A stretch of DNA of 64,000 bases from Natrarchaeobius chitinivorans (lineage in GTDB: Archaea; Halobacteriota; Halobacteria; Halobacteriales; Natrialbaceae). The DNA is taken from the NCBI RefSeq assembly GCF_003841505.1, contig NZ_REGA01000009.1:1-64000 (forward strand), read 5' to 3'. A model generated the notes under the pieces. The model was not told where the DNA came from. It searched no databases and saw nothing but the letters and a program-made list of their open reading frames with translations. Made by a program: the position numbers and the translations under genes. Below, piece after piece: positions 1-8,613 of this stretch (positions within the stretch are counted from its first letter, which is position 1; each line of letters begins with the position of its first letter).

Positions 1-191
1 GTCTCATCAGCTGTCGAGTTGTAGCTGCGTCTGAAGCCAGCGAGTGTTCGGCTTTCGCCTGCGGCGAAACCGAACACGAATGCCCAGACGAATGCGGGAA
101 TCTGGAGCTTGCGGTCGCGTTCGACCACGCCGAGTTCCTCGGCGTGCTCTTCGAGGAACTCGGAGGGAAACAATGTAGTGAGCCGACGCAT
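1..191 (-). mobile_element. IS4-family (ISH8-like) transposase, N-terminal part cut by window edge
   Basis: Reading the minus strand from ATG at 191 gives MRRLTTLFPSEFLEEHAEEL and continues open to base 1. This start is typical of the haloarchaeal ISH8-like group of IS4 transposases, as I recall it. Only about 63 residues are visible, so the DDE residues lie outside the window and intactness cannot be judged. The terminal inverted repeat of the element should lie between about 192 and 400, but I could not fix its end. It marks the left side of the accessory island that follows. Confidence 0.7.
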
Positions 192-402
192 AATCCGAGA
201 TGAGGAGGTTTCGTTGTGCACACTCGATACCTCCTCATTCCTTCCGAAAAGTATCCACGATAAGCTGTCGCTGTCACGTGGTTTCACGCTTAGCTAAAGA
301 CGGATAGACGCTCCGTAACCACAACTGGCGATTGATCAAGAGGCTTCTCGTTGGCACTCTCCTGTATGATTTGTAATCAGATCAGCAGTCGAGGAGGTCA
401 AC

Positions 403-1500
403 ATGGGAGAAATAGATAAGGAAACGACTAGAACTCGGCCGTCTGAGACCAATCTGGTCGACGAAATCTCTGGAAAGCAGTTTCGAGACTGGTATCAGGA
501 GCGGGAATTCCGGAAAAACATCGAAAACGGAAAGCCGTATTTCAACGGACCACCGTCGGTTCCGTCGCCCCGAAAACATAGTCCAAGCCAGCTACTGCAA
601 TGCCACCGAAAAATCGCATACCGCCAATGCAACGCGCCAGCAGAAAAACCGGATCCAACCGGGATGTTTTGGTTTGGGTCACAGTTTGAGGAAAGCCTCG
701 TGATAGATTTCCTGAGGGAAGCTATAGTTAATGACCACGAATACGTCTCGAACTCGCTCTGGGTCGATTTCACCGCCCAGACCGATGCTGGTACGATCCA
801 AATCAAGGGAGAAACGGATCCTGTGGTCGTAGATTCAGATGGTGAACCGTTGCTTCTCACGGAGATCAAAACCAAACAATCTGTAGACAACGTTCATTCG
901 CCGAATAAACATCATCGAGCACAGGCGCATGCCTACATGAAGGGATTGAGCGAGAAACACGACCGGAAAGTGACGGAAGCAGTCGTCCTGTACGGCAGTC
1001 GAAAAACTCTGGACGTCAAGGTGTTCCACATCGAATTTGATCCGTGGTTCTGGCGCAATACAGTCCTATCCTGGGCAGAGACACATACTTCGTACCGACT
1101 CAACGAGGAGTTGCCACCGGCAAATCCCGAGTACGGTTGGGAGTGTAGTTTTTGTTCCTTTAGAGAGAGGTGTGGTCGAGGGAGTGCAAGCTACGAGAGC
1201 GTAGGTCCTGTAGGATTTCTGCCGCTCCATGAATACCCTCGAGAAGAGGTGAGGCGTCATCTGGAGAGTCACGAGAATGTAAAGCTCACACCGACCCTCT
1301 CAAAGCAACATCCAGACTTAACGGACAAATTTGGGGTACATGATTGGAAATGTGAACGTTGCGACGCGACCTATTCGCACGATTCAGTTGAATGGAACGG
1401 AAATCTTTCAGAGCCACCCCTCTGTCCCTCTTGTTGCGATCACGGTGTGCCAGCTACACTTCGTGGAGATTCTATCCTCTCACCGAGGAAAAGGGGGTGA
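403..1500 (+). CDS. Cas4-like Fe-S PD-(D/E)XK nuclease with extra C-terminal zinc ribbon
   Basis: A 365-residue RecB/Cas4-type nuclease. Seen: a lone cysteine C67 (LLQCHRK), a GSQFEESL helix near residue 93, D139, then the E154-I-K156 pair of the PD-(D/E)XK core, a Q174-x3-Y178 motif (QAHAY), and C248, C251 and C257. C67 plus these three is the four-cysteine Fe-S arrangement of Cas4/AddB-like nucleases. Beyond the usual end a CxxC (317/320) and CxxC (341/344) form a probable zinc ribbon, which is unusual. The start is fixed by GAGGAGG ten bases upstream. It is followed after 5 bp by a serine recombinase and then TFB, so the three probably form one transcript. No cas1, cas2 or CRISPR array is present, so this is a solo Cas4-like enzyme, likely a 5'-3' or end-processing nuclease of a mobile element. 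The substrate is unknown. Confidence 0.8.
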   Translation: MGEIDKETTRTRPSETNLVDEISGKQFRDWYQEREFRKNIENGKPYFNGPPSVPSPRKHSPSQLLQCHRKIAYRQCNAPAEKPDPTGMFWFGSQFEESLVIDFLREAIVNDHEYVSNSLWVDFTAQTDAGTIQIKGETDPVVVDSDGEPLLLTEIKTKQSVDNVHSPNKHHRAQAHAYMKGLSEKHDRKVTEAVVLYGSRKTLDVKVFHIEFDPWFWRNTVLSWAETHTSYRLNEELPPANPEYGWECSFCSFRERCGRGSASYESVGPVGFLPLHEYPREEVRRHLESHENVKLTPTLSKQHPDLTDKFGVHDWKCERCDATYSHDSVEWNGNLSEPPLCPSCCDHGVPATLRGDSILSPRKRG

Positions 1501-1505
1501 ACGAA

Positions 1506-2447
1506 ATGGACGGAACCCACATTCCGAAGCGAGAGGAATCGATCGCTCAAAGCGGCTCTGAAGATGAGACAGAACTCGACGCTGGTATCTATGCAAGAAC
1601 CTCTTCCCCGTCTCAAAAGTCAAAGTACTCCATTGACGAACAGATTAACCGTTGCTGGGAGCAGTGCGAAGCAGCTGGTTGGTCAGTCGAATACGTGTTC
1701 TTCGATAAAGCAGAATCGGGTCGAGACGTAGACAGGCCACAGTTTCAGAAGATGCTGGAACAAGCCGAAGCAGGTCGGATCGATGTCGTCATATTCTGGA
1801 AGTTAGATCGGTTTTGCCGGTCGCTTGCGGATCTTGTTCGAATAGAAGATAAGTTGCGCTCATGGGGCGTTGGGCTACAGAGCGTAACGGAGTATATCGA
1901 CACGACGTCTCCAGTTGGCAGGTTCAACTTTCGGAACCTTGCATCGGCTGCAGAACTGGAAAGTGATCTCACGAGCCAACGGGTCCAAATCGGCATGTAT
2001 GGACTGGCTAAAGATCACAAGTGGCCGAACGACCACCCACCGCTCGGTTACGAGAAAACCAGCGAGGGACGATTGGAGGTCAACGACGAGGAAGCGTCTC
2101 TCGTCCGGCGGATCTTTCGAATTTATCTCGAGGAGCGCTCCATGCCCCAGGTGGCCTATCTACTGAATGAGAAGGATCTCACAACGAAGAAAGGCGAGAG
2201 ATGGTGTCGCCAAGCGGTAAGAACTGTACTTAGTAACGAGTTGTACACTGGGGAATACGAACTGGCAGACTTCAATGAATATGTTGACGAGTATCAAATT
2301 GTAAGCGAAGACCTGTTCGAAGCAGTCGTCGAGACTCGGTATCGCTTTCAAAATTCGAGTAACGAGATGGATTCACGGCGAAAGAAATCGAAGAGTGAGA
2401 AGATATTGGGCCACTTCAAGACAATGGTTGAGAGAGGTGACGGATAG
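1506..2447 (+). CDS. Serine recombinase (resolvase/invertase family), no zinc ribbon
   Basis: A 313-residue site-specific recombinase. The N-terminal resolvase domain shows IYARTSSPSQ (nucleophile probably S33, with R31), the DKAESGRDVDRP segment near residue 68 and FWKLDRFCRSLADL near 98. A Recombinase-domain-like part follows, ending with a VLSNELYTGEYE segment. The family typically has 450-550 residues with a zinc ribbon and coiled coil; here the protein stops soon after the Recombinase domain. I chose ATG 1506 because GGGGGTGA lies just upstream, although the frame is open from 1392. Its TAG stop shares a base with the GTG start of the TFB gene, indicating translational coupling. Likely role: excision, integration or inversion of the island. 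Confidence 0.85.
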   Translation: MDGTHIPKREESIAQSGSEDETELDAGIYARTSSPSQKSKYSIDEQINRCWEQCEAAGWSVEYVFFDKAESGRDVDRPQFQKMLEQAEAGRIDVVIFWKLDRFCRSLADLVRIEDKLRSWGVGLQSVTEYIDTTSPVGRFNFRNLASAAELESDLTSQRVQIGMYGLAKDHKWPNDHPPLGYEKTSEGRLEVNDEEASLVRRIFRIYLEERSMPQVAYLLNEKDLTTKKGERWCRQAVRTVLSNELYTGEYELADFNEYVDEYQIVSEDLFEAVVETRYRFQNSSNEMDSRRKKSKSEKILGHFKTMVERGDG

Positions 2448-3244
2448 TGACCGAAACAGCTTGCCCACAATGCGATGGGCAAATAAAAGAGATGGATCCG
2501 AAGCCTGGTACCTCTGTTTGCCAGAATTGTGGATTAGTGGATCCAGAAACGAATACCGAGCAGTCAAACGGGGATAATAAAGCGGATGGATCGAACACCC
2601 CCGTACAAACAGAAACCACATCGCCGAACGTAGCGTGGGTGAACGACGTCAGTGTCAAAGACTCGTCTGATGAAAATATAGTTGAACTACTCTTATCGCT
2701 TGACGGGGCAGCTCAGCAGTTGAGGTTTAGTAGAAACAATCGAATTCGTGCAGCCGAACTGGTGATCGCTGGGTGGGAAAATCGACTTCTACACGGCCGC
2801 AGTCAGGATGCACTCGTGGGTGCATGCGTTTATCTGGCATCCCGGGAAAGTGAACGGCCTGTCCCCGTCAGTATTGTAGCAAAGGTTGTCGATGAGAGGG
2901 AAGGGTTGATCAGTAATTCATACCGGGACCTGATGAGGACGTTAGAACTTGAGATACCTGTTGCCGGACCAGAGGCCTACGCTCAATATTTAGGAGAGGA
3001 GCTAGGAATTCAGGACGGTCTCGTTCGAGAAGTTGAGAACGTTCTAGACAGGGAAGTCGATATAAGCGGGAATCCAGCTGGTATCGCTGTTGGAGCACTC
3101 TACCTCATTGCCACCGCTCATGGTCACGACATAACACTAGTTGAGGCCGGAAAAGCGGCTGGTGTAGCTAAAGAAACAGTCTGGAGAAAAGTCAGCGATC
3201 TCCGAGAATTAGAAGTCTGTGAGGGCCACTTGATTCGGTCCTGA
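2447..3244 (+). CDS. Transcription initiation factor TFB paralogue, element-borne
   Basis: A 265-residue TFIIB homologue. The N-terminal zinc ribbon has C6-x2-C9 and C25-x2-C28, followed by a short linker and two cyclin-like repeats (first about residues 80-165, second about 170-262, the latter containing ISGNPAGIAVGALYL and a helix-turn-helix-like end AAGVAKETVWRKV). Chromosomal haloarchaeal TFBs are about 300-330 residues, so this one is short. The conserved B-finger region is not obvious. The GTG start overlaps the TAG of the recombinase gene, and GAGGTGA at 2433-2439 serves as ribosome binding site. Its 3' end overlaps the convergent recombinase by 36 bp. An element-encoded TFB may direct RNA polymerase to the element's own promoters; that is inference. 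Confidence 0.85.
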   Translation: MTETACPQCDGQIKEMDPKPGTSVCQNCGLVDPETNTEQSNGDNKADGSNTPVQTETTSPNVAWVNDVSVKDSSDENIVELLLSLDGAAQQLRFSRNNRIRAAELVIAGWENRLLHGRSQDALVGACVYLASRESERPVPVSIVAKVVDEREGLISNSYRDLMRTLELEIPVAGPEAYAQYLGEELGIQDGLVREVENVLDREVDISGNPAGIAVGALYLIATAHGHDITLVEAGKAAGVAKETVWRKVSDLRELEVCEGHLIRS

Positions 3245-4558
3245 CCCATCATTCTCATCGCTACTTAGATCTTCACGGGCCTGGTCGGCAGGTGTGTCTC
3301 CTGACCACGTGAACTTGAGATCTGGATGTTCAAAACCGCGCTGGTATTTGTCTGGAAGTAAATCAGTTCCAAACATATTGTCGCAGCTCAAGCACGTGTA
3401 TGAGTAATCCCATTCTCCGCCCTCAGCCCGGTCGATCTCAAAGTGTTCCGTTTCGGGGCAAAAAGGACACCGTAATGGGAGGGTGTCGTGTAATTTGTTG
3501 AACTCCTCTTGTGTGAGAAGAGGTCCCTGGTGGTCACATTCTTGGCAGACGTAGTTTTTCAACTTCGTTCCCCAACGTTCCAGATCCCCATTATGCTGTA
3601 GATCACCGCCGCATTTTCTACACTGCGTGTGTATGCTGTCGAACAGAGTAAGGACGTACTCTTCGCCATATTGCTCAGCGGCTCGCTCTATAGGTTTAGG
3701 AACCGCTCGAGTTCCTGTTGGATCTGAACTCCGTCTATCAAGGATTTCTTGGACTGCATTGAAGACCTCTAGATCGATGACTGCAAGCTGTGGATTCTCT
3801 TTGATGACTTCGCCTTCGAGTGTTAGTTGGCCCAGACACAGACGGCTCTGAAGAAGTGTTTTAAGTTGAGAGTCACTTACACTTTGGTTATATTGGTCAT
3901 TGATTGTCCGTTTCACCTCTGCTCGGTTTTGCTCTTGCCGATATAACTCGAAGGTTTCAGGAATGATATCCTCACCTTGCTCAGTCAACAAAACGTAATC
4001 ATTTTCGTCTTTGTAGTAACCGAAAGGTGGCTGTCCGAAAGGCCACTTACCCTGCTCAAGCTTTCCAATCTGGCCGTCGCGTGCATTGTCACGGATCCGC
4101 TGGTACCATTCCCGTGAGAAAACGACTTGGCGAACTAACATCTGAAAGTCGTAAAGATCATCCCAGTCAAAGTAACCGTGTGTGCCAGCGTAGAGGATGA
4201 TGTCGGCTTCCTTCAGCTGTTTCAGATATTCGAAGCTCTCCCAGGGATCCGCCCGGGTTAGACGATCAAGTTTCGAGACGCCTACAACATCAATCTCGTC
4301 CTCCTCTGCGAGAGCTGCAATCTCTTCTAATGATTCTCTCTTTACCGTAGCCGCTGATTCAGCGACTTCCACTTCTTTCCGAACATCTCCGTCAACACTG
4401 TTAACTTCTTCCTCGAGGTTATCGAGTTGCCTCTCGGTACTCTGACCAGCCATTTGAGGACCAGTGCTTACGCGCGAGAGAAGCGCCCATCGATCATCAT
4501 CCACCTTATCACGTCGCAAGAGACCCAGCAACAGAGGGAAGAAAATGCTATTCTCCAT
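3209..4558 (-). CDS. Second serine recombinase with C-terminal zinc ribbons
   Basis: About 449 residues if started at ATG 4558. The catalytic motif ALLSRVSTGPQ (S31 in this numbering) and VSKLDRLTRA identify a serine recombinase; PFGYYKDEN and the LQSRLCLGQLTLEG segment belong to the Recombinase domain. The C-terminal part carries four CxxC pairs (CRKC, CQEC, CPFC, CLSC), that is two zinc ribbons, unlike its partner at 1506. The start is uncertain: the frame is open to 4702, but that would run into the acetyltransferase remnant. GTG at 4504 just before the catalytic motif is the other candidate. It converges on the TFB gene with a 36-bp overlap. Having two different serine recombinases in one island is unusual. 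Confidence 0.8.
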   Translation of the reverse strand: MENSIFFPLLLGLLRRDKVDDDRWALLSRVSTGPQMAGQSTERQLDNLEEEVNSVDGDVRKEVEVAESAATVKRESLEEIAALAEEDEIDVVGVSKLDRLTRADPWESFEYLKQLKEADIILYAGTHGYFDWDDLYDFQMLVRQVVFSREWYQRIRDNARDGQIGKLEQGKWPFGQPPFGYYKDENDYVLLTEQGEDIIPETFELYRQEQNRAEVKRTINDQYNQSVSDSQLKTLLQSRLCLGQLTLEGEVIKENPQLAVIDLEVFNAVQEILDRRSSDPTGTRAVPKPIERAAEQYGEEYVLTLFDSIHTQCRKCGGDLQHNGDLERWGTKLKNYVCQECDHQGPLLTQEEFNKLHDTLPLRCPFCPETEHFEIDRAEGGEWDYSYTCLSCDNMFGTDLLPDKYQRGFEHPDLKFTWSGDTPADQAREDLSSDENDGSGPNQVALTDF

Positions 4559-4684
4559 GGACAAGAATTGAAGCAGAATAGTCGCGCCTGCTGTAAGGAT
4601 GATTAGCCCCGTTTTAGTATGGATGGATTGCCCACACCCTCGCGCATATGCACTTAATGACTTTAGGATGGACAGCTCACCTAT

Positions 4685-4927
4685 ATCTATACCGCAACAC
4701 ACCCGCTCGACGCGGGCGAACGAATCAAAGGCCCGGAGTACGGCAAACCCGTGACGGTTGGTGATAACGTCTGGATCGGTGGACGAGCGGTTCTCAACCC
4801 CGGCGTCTCAGTCGGTGACAACGCCGTCGTCGCGTCCGGGGCGGTCGTGACTGAGGACGTCCCCGACGACGTGGTCGTTCGGGGGAATCCCGCGAGCGTA
4901 GTGAAAGACCTCGAGACAGACGGGTAA
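4685..4927 (+). pseudogene. 3' fragment of maltose/sugar O-acetyltransferase
   Basis: The plus frame ending at TAA 4925-4927 encodes [13 protein letters not shown], then [16 protein letters not shown] and [23 protein letters not shown]. This is the C-terminal left-handed beta-helix part of the Maa/NodL-type acetyltransferase family (complete proteins are about 185 residues). The N-terminal 100 or so residues, including most of the active site, are absent upstream; the reading breaks at about 4680 where low-GC island sequence begins. The rest of the gene is not in this window. It therefore marks one boundary of the inserted or rearranged island. Confidence 0.85.
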
Positions 4928-5017
4928 CGTACTCGGTGGGTCGTCGCTTCCGGCGTCTAAAGAGGACAGTGAAAGTTCCAGAGTCACCCGGCCCGTGATC
5001 GTTCACATGAGGTGTCG

Positions 5018-6955
5018 CTACCGCTCGTGTACGTCGGCCGCGGGAAGCGTAAACGAAAACGTCGATCCCTCGCCCGGATCCGATTCGACCCAGATCTCGC
5101 CGCCGTGGCGTTCGACGATTCGCTGGCAGAGCGCCAGTCCGATACCGGTTCCCTCGTACTCTTCGCGACTGTGAAGTCGGTCGAAGACGGAGAACACGCG
5201 GTCCTGGTCTTCCGGATCGATCCCGATTCCGTCGTCGTGAACCGAGAGCACCCAGTTTCTGCCCTGTCGTTCGGCGTCGACGTGAACCTCCGGTGGGGCG
5301 TCCCCGCTGTAGGTTATCGCGTTGACGATCAGGTTCTGGAGAACCTGCCTGAGCTGGTTGGCGTCTCCCTCCGCGCGAGGCAGTTGCTCGGTCCTGATCG
5401 TGGCGTCCGATTCCTCGATCTGTATCTGCAGGTCGTTGAGCACGTTCCCGAGAATCTGGTCCAGTTCCACCGGTTCGAACGGATCACCTTGCGTCTCGAC
5501 GCGGGAGTACTCGAGCAGCGCGTTGATCATCTCGCGCATGCGCTCGGCGCCGTCGACGGCGAACTCGAGGAACTCCTGACCGTCGCCGTCGAAGGATTCG
5601 CCGTGGCGGTTTTCGAGTAACTGGAGGTAGCTCGTCACCATTCGCAACGGCTCTTGCAGATCGTGGGACGCGGCGTAAGCGAACTGCTCGAGACGCTCGT
5701 TCGACTCCTTGAGTTGTCGTTCGTGGTTTCGCTGTTCGAGTTCGTACTTCAGCCACTGTCCCATCAGGTGGTGAAACGTCCGATCGGCGTCTGAAAACTC
5801 CCGGTCTCCCGGCTCCGTGGACACGAAAAAGAACGTGCGATCGGTCCCGTTCTCGAGTCGGATCCGCGTTCCGAGGTAGGCCTCGACGCCGAACGTTTCG
5901 TACGCGAGCGTCCCTGCGAAGCCGCTATCTTCGAGGTCGGTCACGTCCGCCGTCTCCTCGGTCGCGACGGTGAGTCGACAGCACGTCTCGGAGAGCGGGA
6001 CCTCCGTTCCGGATTCCAGATGGTCGTGCTCGCCGCTTACCGCTTCGACCTCGAGCGTGTCGTGTGCCGGGTCGACTTTCGCCAATCCGCCGAGTTCGAG
6101 ATCGAACCGGTTACGTCCCAGTTCGAAGAGGTTCCGTAGCTTCTCGTCGAACGACTGGCCGGCGTCGGCGGCGATTTCGATCTGTCGCTCGAGGTGTTGC
6201 TGGTGGTTCCGGAGTTCGACGCGGGCCGTCGTTCGGTCGAGTAACGTCCCCATCATTCGATCGATTTCGCGTTCGGGCTGATCGTGGCCGAAAAACTCCT
6301 CCGGCGGGGTGTAGTAGAAGTTCTGACACACCGTGTTACTGTAGATGAGGTGTGGGTGCGTCCTGATGACGTCTCGGATGATCTCGGCGGAGAACTTCTC
6401 GCGGTTGTACTGACAGAGTGCGATTCCGTTCGCATCCGGCAGGAGTTCGTTGAGCTTCCCCTCGTACTCGATGAGTTCCTCGAGCGGCGGATCGTCGCCG
6501 AACACCCAGGTCATTTCACCGGTGATTCGAACGCCCTCGAACTCCTCGGTCCCCTCCTCGATTGCACCTGCGATGAACGCGATCATCTCGTCGGGATCGA
6601 ACTGCCCGTTGCGGAGGTACGCCTCCTGGGCGGTGTACATGACGAGCGAGCCAGATTCGAGCGCATCGTCGACGTCTACCCCGCTCTCTTCGAGTGCCGT
6701 CAGCACCTCCGTCGTATCGTTCTCGTCGGCGATGTAGATGCATCGTTCTCCGCGCTCGAGGCCGTGTTCGATGTACGGAATCGCGGTCGCGAACTGTTCG
6801 GCCTGCGATTCGTAAATAAACGCGAGGTGGTCGTAGGACTCGTGTTCGGCGACCGGTTCGACGAGGCCGTCGAACTCGGAACTGTTCTGGAGGGCTTCGA
6901 GACCGGTGTCGAGGCCGAGGATATCGTCCCTGGGCTGTTGTAGAGAGTGGCTCAT
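5018..6955 (-). CDS. MEDS-GAF sensor histidine kinase
   Basis: A 645-residue cytoplasmic sensor kinase without membrane segments. Order of parts: a MEDS (DcmR-like sensory) domain about residues 40-215 (DHLAFIYESQ, GERCIYIAD, NGIALCQYNREKF), a GAF domain about 265-410, HisKA with phospho-acceptor H431 in YAASHDLQEPL, and HATPase_c with N box (LIVNAITYSG), G1 (DDGIGI) and G2 (GTGIGLAL). C325 and C326 in the GAF domain (SETCCRLTV) may bind a ligand. Length and order are typical of haloarchaeal light/redox-type kinases. No response regulator is adjacent, so it is an orphan; the signal is unknown. Confidence 0.93.
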   Translation of the reverse strand: MSHSLQQPRDDILGLDTGLEALQNSSEFDGLVEPVAEHESYDHLAFIYESQAEQFATAIPYIEHGLERGERCIYIADENDTTEVLTALEESGVDVDDALESGSLVMYTAQEAYLRNGQFDPDEMIAFIAGAIEEGTEEFEGVRITGEMTWVFGDDPPLEELIEYEGKLNELLPDANGIALCQYNREKFSAEIIRDVIRTHPHLIYSNTVCQNFYYTPPEEFFGHDQPEREIDRMMGTLLDRTTARVELRNHQQHLERQIEIAADAGQSFDEKLRNLFELGRNRFDLELGGLAKVDPAHDTLEVEAVSGEHDHLESGTEVPLSETCCRLTVATEETADVTDLEDSGFAGTLAYETFGVEAYLGTRIRLENGTDRTFFFVSTEPGDREFSDADRTFHHLMGQWLKYELEQRNHERQLKESNERLEQFAYAASHDLQEPLRMVTSYLQLLENRHGESFDGDGQEFLEFAVDGAERMREMINALLEYSRVETQGDPFEPVELDQILGNVLNDLQIQIEESDATIRTEQLPRAEGDANQLRQVLQNLIVNAITYSGDAPPEVHVDAERQGRNWVLSVHDDGIGIDPEDQDRVFSVFDRLHSREEYEGTGIGLALCQRIVERHGGEIWVESDPGEGSTFSFTLPAADVHER

Positions 6956-7048
6956 GAGGTGCGTTGGTGACCGCGTCGCTTGTCGATGGAACTGTTTCGC
7001 TCTCGCCGACTGTTCCGCTCTTTCGCCAACGGTTCCGATCTCCCGCCA

Positions 7049-7132
7049 TTATCGTAACAACTGAAACGATTCACACCGATCGCACGACTGCTGTGCGATC
7101 GGGTGTGCAGTGACGTTCAGTGGCTACTGTAG
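7049..7132. repeat. Palindromic repeat family A, copy 1
   Basis: An imperfect palindrome of about 84 bp. The outer arms are GTAACAACTG and CAGTGGCTAC, and the centre is ATCGCACGAC...TGTGCGAT. Related copies lie at 21226-21312 (inverted) and 40709-40793. It sits upstream of the histidine kinase gene and 120 bp from a family-B repeat. No open reading frame. It looks like a small nonautonomous element or a structured untranslated region. Confidence 0.75.
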
Positions 7133-7254
7133 TCCATCAGACCCGGATCGGTCGGGTGAACCGTTTATACCGTATACACGGATAAAAGCCACGGTCACGG
7201 ACGTTCGACGTCCGCAGGAGCAGGTCCCGCCGGTGTACCGCTACAGCATTCGCG

Positions 7255-7340
7255 TCATACGGTTTACTGTCCGTCAGTTCCGGCCCAGTCGCGACCCGGG
7301 CGGCAGGTGCGCCGGGACATCGGGACAGCAATCCGTCTCA
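7255..7340. repeat. Palindromic repeat family B, copy 1
   Basis: An 86-bp imperfect palindrome with ends TCATACGGTTTACTGT and ACAGCAATCCGTCTCA, and a GC-rich inner stem around GCGACCCGGGCGGC. The last three bases, TCA 7338-7340, are the reverse complement of the TGA stop codon of mptA. Other copies are at 17052-17138, 24372-24457 and 49130-49211. Confidence 0.8.
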
Positions 7341-8270
7341 GTCGCCGCCGTCGACTTCCTCGCGCAGCGTCGCCATGTCGACGATGCGCTCGGCGTGGGC
7401 GTTGTGCTGGTGGATCGACTCGTCGTTCGACTGTTTCATCGTGATCACCGCGTCGTCGGGCAGGTGATCGAATTCGGCGACGACCCCTTCCGCCATCGAG
7501 CGCACGCAGTCCTCGACGAACTTCGCGTCCGCGTGGGCCTCGTAGGTCATGTGATCTTCGTCGGGGCGTTTCGCGAGGTTGTAGATCCGCGCGCTCATCG
7601 CGTCTCGAGCGACGTCGATGACGTCGTTCAGGTCGACCTCCGGATCGCCGGTCGTCTCGACGGTCACCGTCGCGTGTCCGCGCTGGGAGTGGCCCGGCTG
7701 GGGGACCTCCTCTAAGAACTGGGTGATCGTCTCCGCCTCGACGTCCAGGTTCTCGAGGGTCTGTTTCGCACGTGCGGCCGACATCCCCTGCGAGCAGGGA
7801 CAGACCGTCATCCCCGTCACCTCCGCGCCGATCTCCTCACGGGTTCCTTCGTCGGTCGCCGTCGCCGAGGCGATGACGTCGACGGTGTGTTGGGTTTCGC
7901 GGTCGGTCGCGGGCGTCCGTTCGCGGCGCATGAACTCGGCTTCCATCGCCACCTCCGCTCTGGTCGTGTAGTCGTGTTTCTCGAGCAGCCGTTCGGCGGC
8001 CTCGCCACAGACTTCCTCGACGCGGTAGGCCTCCTCGCGGGTGGCGTCCTCTAAAATCTCGTCGATAACCTCCATGTTGCGGCTCATGTCCGCGCCTTTT
8101 CGCCAGGCTGGGAGGTCCACGAACACCTCGAACTCGGCGGTGAACACGAGCGGACGCTGGCCGTCGCGGGCGATCTTGACGAGTTTCTCGACGCCGGTGA
8201 CGCCGACCTGGCTCAGGCCGACGGTAACGTCGGGGGAGGTCGCCTGCACGTCCGGAAGCTGGTGACTCAT
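7338..8270 (-). CDS. mptA: GTP cyclohydrolase IV / MptA (FolE2-like)
   Basis: A 310-residue COG1469-type GTP cyclohydrolase, the first step from GTP toward pterin cofactors and, in haloarchaea, archaeosine/7-deazaguanine precursors. Diagnostic segments are [11 protein letters not shown] at the N-terminus, [13 protein letters not shown] (metal/substrate cysteines near residue 160), [15 protein letters not shown] and [13 protein letters not shown] at the C-terminus. The frame is open to 8387, but I start at ATG 8270 (MSHQLPDVQ), which matches the usual family N-terminus. Its stop codon is the terminal TGA of family-B repeat copy 1. Monocistronic. Confidence 0.92.
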   Translation of the reverse strand: MSHQLPDVQATSPDVTVGLSQVGVTGVEKLVKIARDGQRPLVFTAEFEVFVDLPAWRKGADMSRNMEVIDEILEDATREEAYRVEEVCGEAAERLLEKHDYTTRAEVAMEAEFMRRERTPATDRETQHTVDVIASATATDEGTREEIGAEVTGMTVCPCSQGMSAARAKQTLENLDVEAETITQFLEEVPQPGHSQRGHATVTVETTGDPEVDLNDVIDVARDAMSARIYNLAKRPDEDHMTYEAHADAKFVEDCVRSMAEGVVAEFDHLPDDAVITMKQSNDESIHQHNAHAERIVDMATLREEVDGGD

Positions 8271-8613
8271 TGTCACCACTCGGGTCACCAGCCGATTATG
8301 CCTTTCGGAACCAACAACTCCGGGGTGAAAATTGTCCGGTGAGGCCGTCATTCGCCGTTCCAGGATTCTCTTCTCGGCTGAAACCACCGGTACGGCCGCG
8401 AGTCGACGCCGCGGCTCTCTTTAAGTGCTTCTGGTCACAAGGTGAAGATACGACGGGAAGTCGGCTTCTCTCAAACTCACATCTCGCCAGTGAGCGGTGT
8501 CGCTCGTCTGAGTCCATTTTCTCGTCTCGAGCGTCGGCATACGGTCTATCGTACCGATGTAGCGGTGGGGCCGCAGCCGGCGGCCCACCGGAAATGACCT
8601 CCAGTAGTCCCTC
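8271..8613. other. Intergenic gap with 41-bp motif C
   Basis: About 340 bp between mptA and the methyltransferase gene. No credible gene. It contains copy 1 of repeated motif C (8419-8459); the rest shows nothing I recognise. Confidence 0.6.
8419..8459 (+). repeat. 41-bp promoter-like motif C, copy 1
   Basis: A 41-bp stretch starting CTTTAAGTGCTTCTGG and ending ACGACGGGAA that recurs base-for-base at 10752-10792 in the same orientation. TTTAAG resembles a haloarchaeal TATA box, which would place a transcript start near GGTGAAGATACGAC. Downstream sequences differ, although both continue to a CTTCTC that could pair with the GAAG inside the motif. Function unknown: a promoter for a small RNA or a dispersed regulatory repeat. 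Confidence 0.6.

Noticed and set aside
403-1500. CRISPR-Cas locus because of the Cas4-like protein
   Set aside because: No array, cas1, cas2 or effector in the window; neighbours are recombinases and TFB.
4559-4702. Upstream extension of the second recombinase
   Set aside because: Would overlap the acetyltransferase remnant and lacks family residues; the catalytic motif lies well downstream.
8296-8517. Small ORF containing [13 protein letters not shown], also found in a frame near 10,750
   Set aside because: The shared peptide is only the translation of the identical 41-bp motif C on the minus strand.
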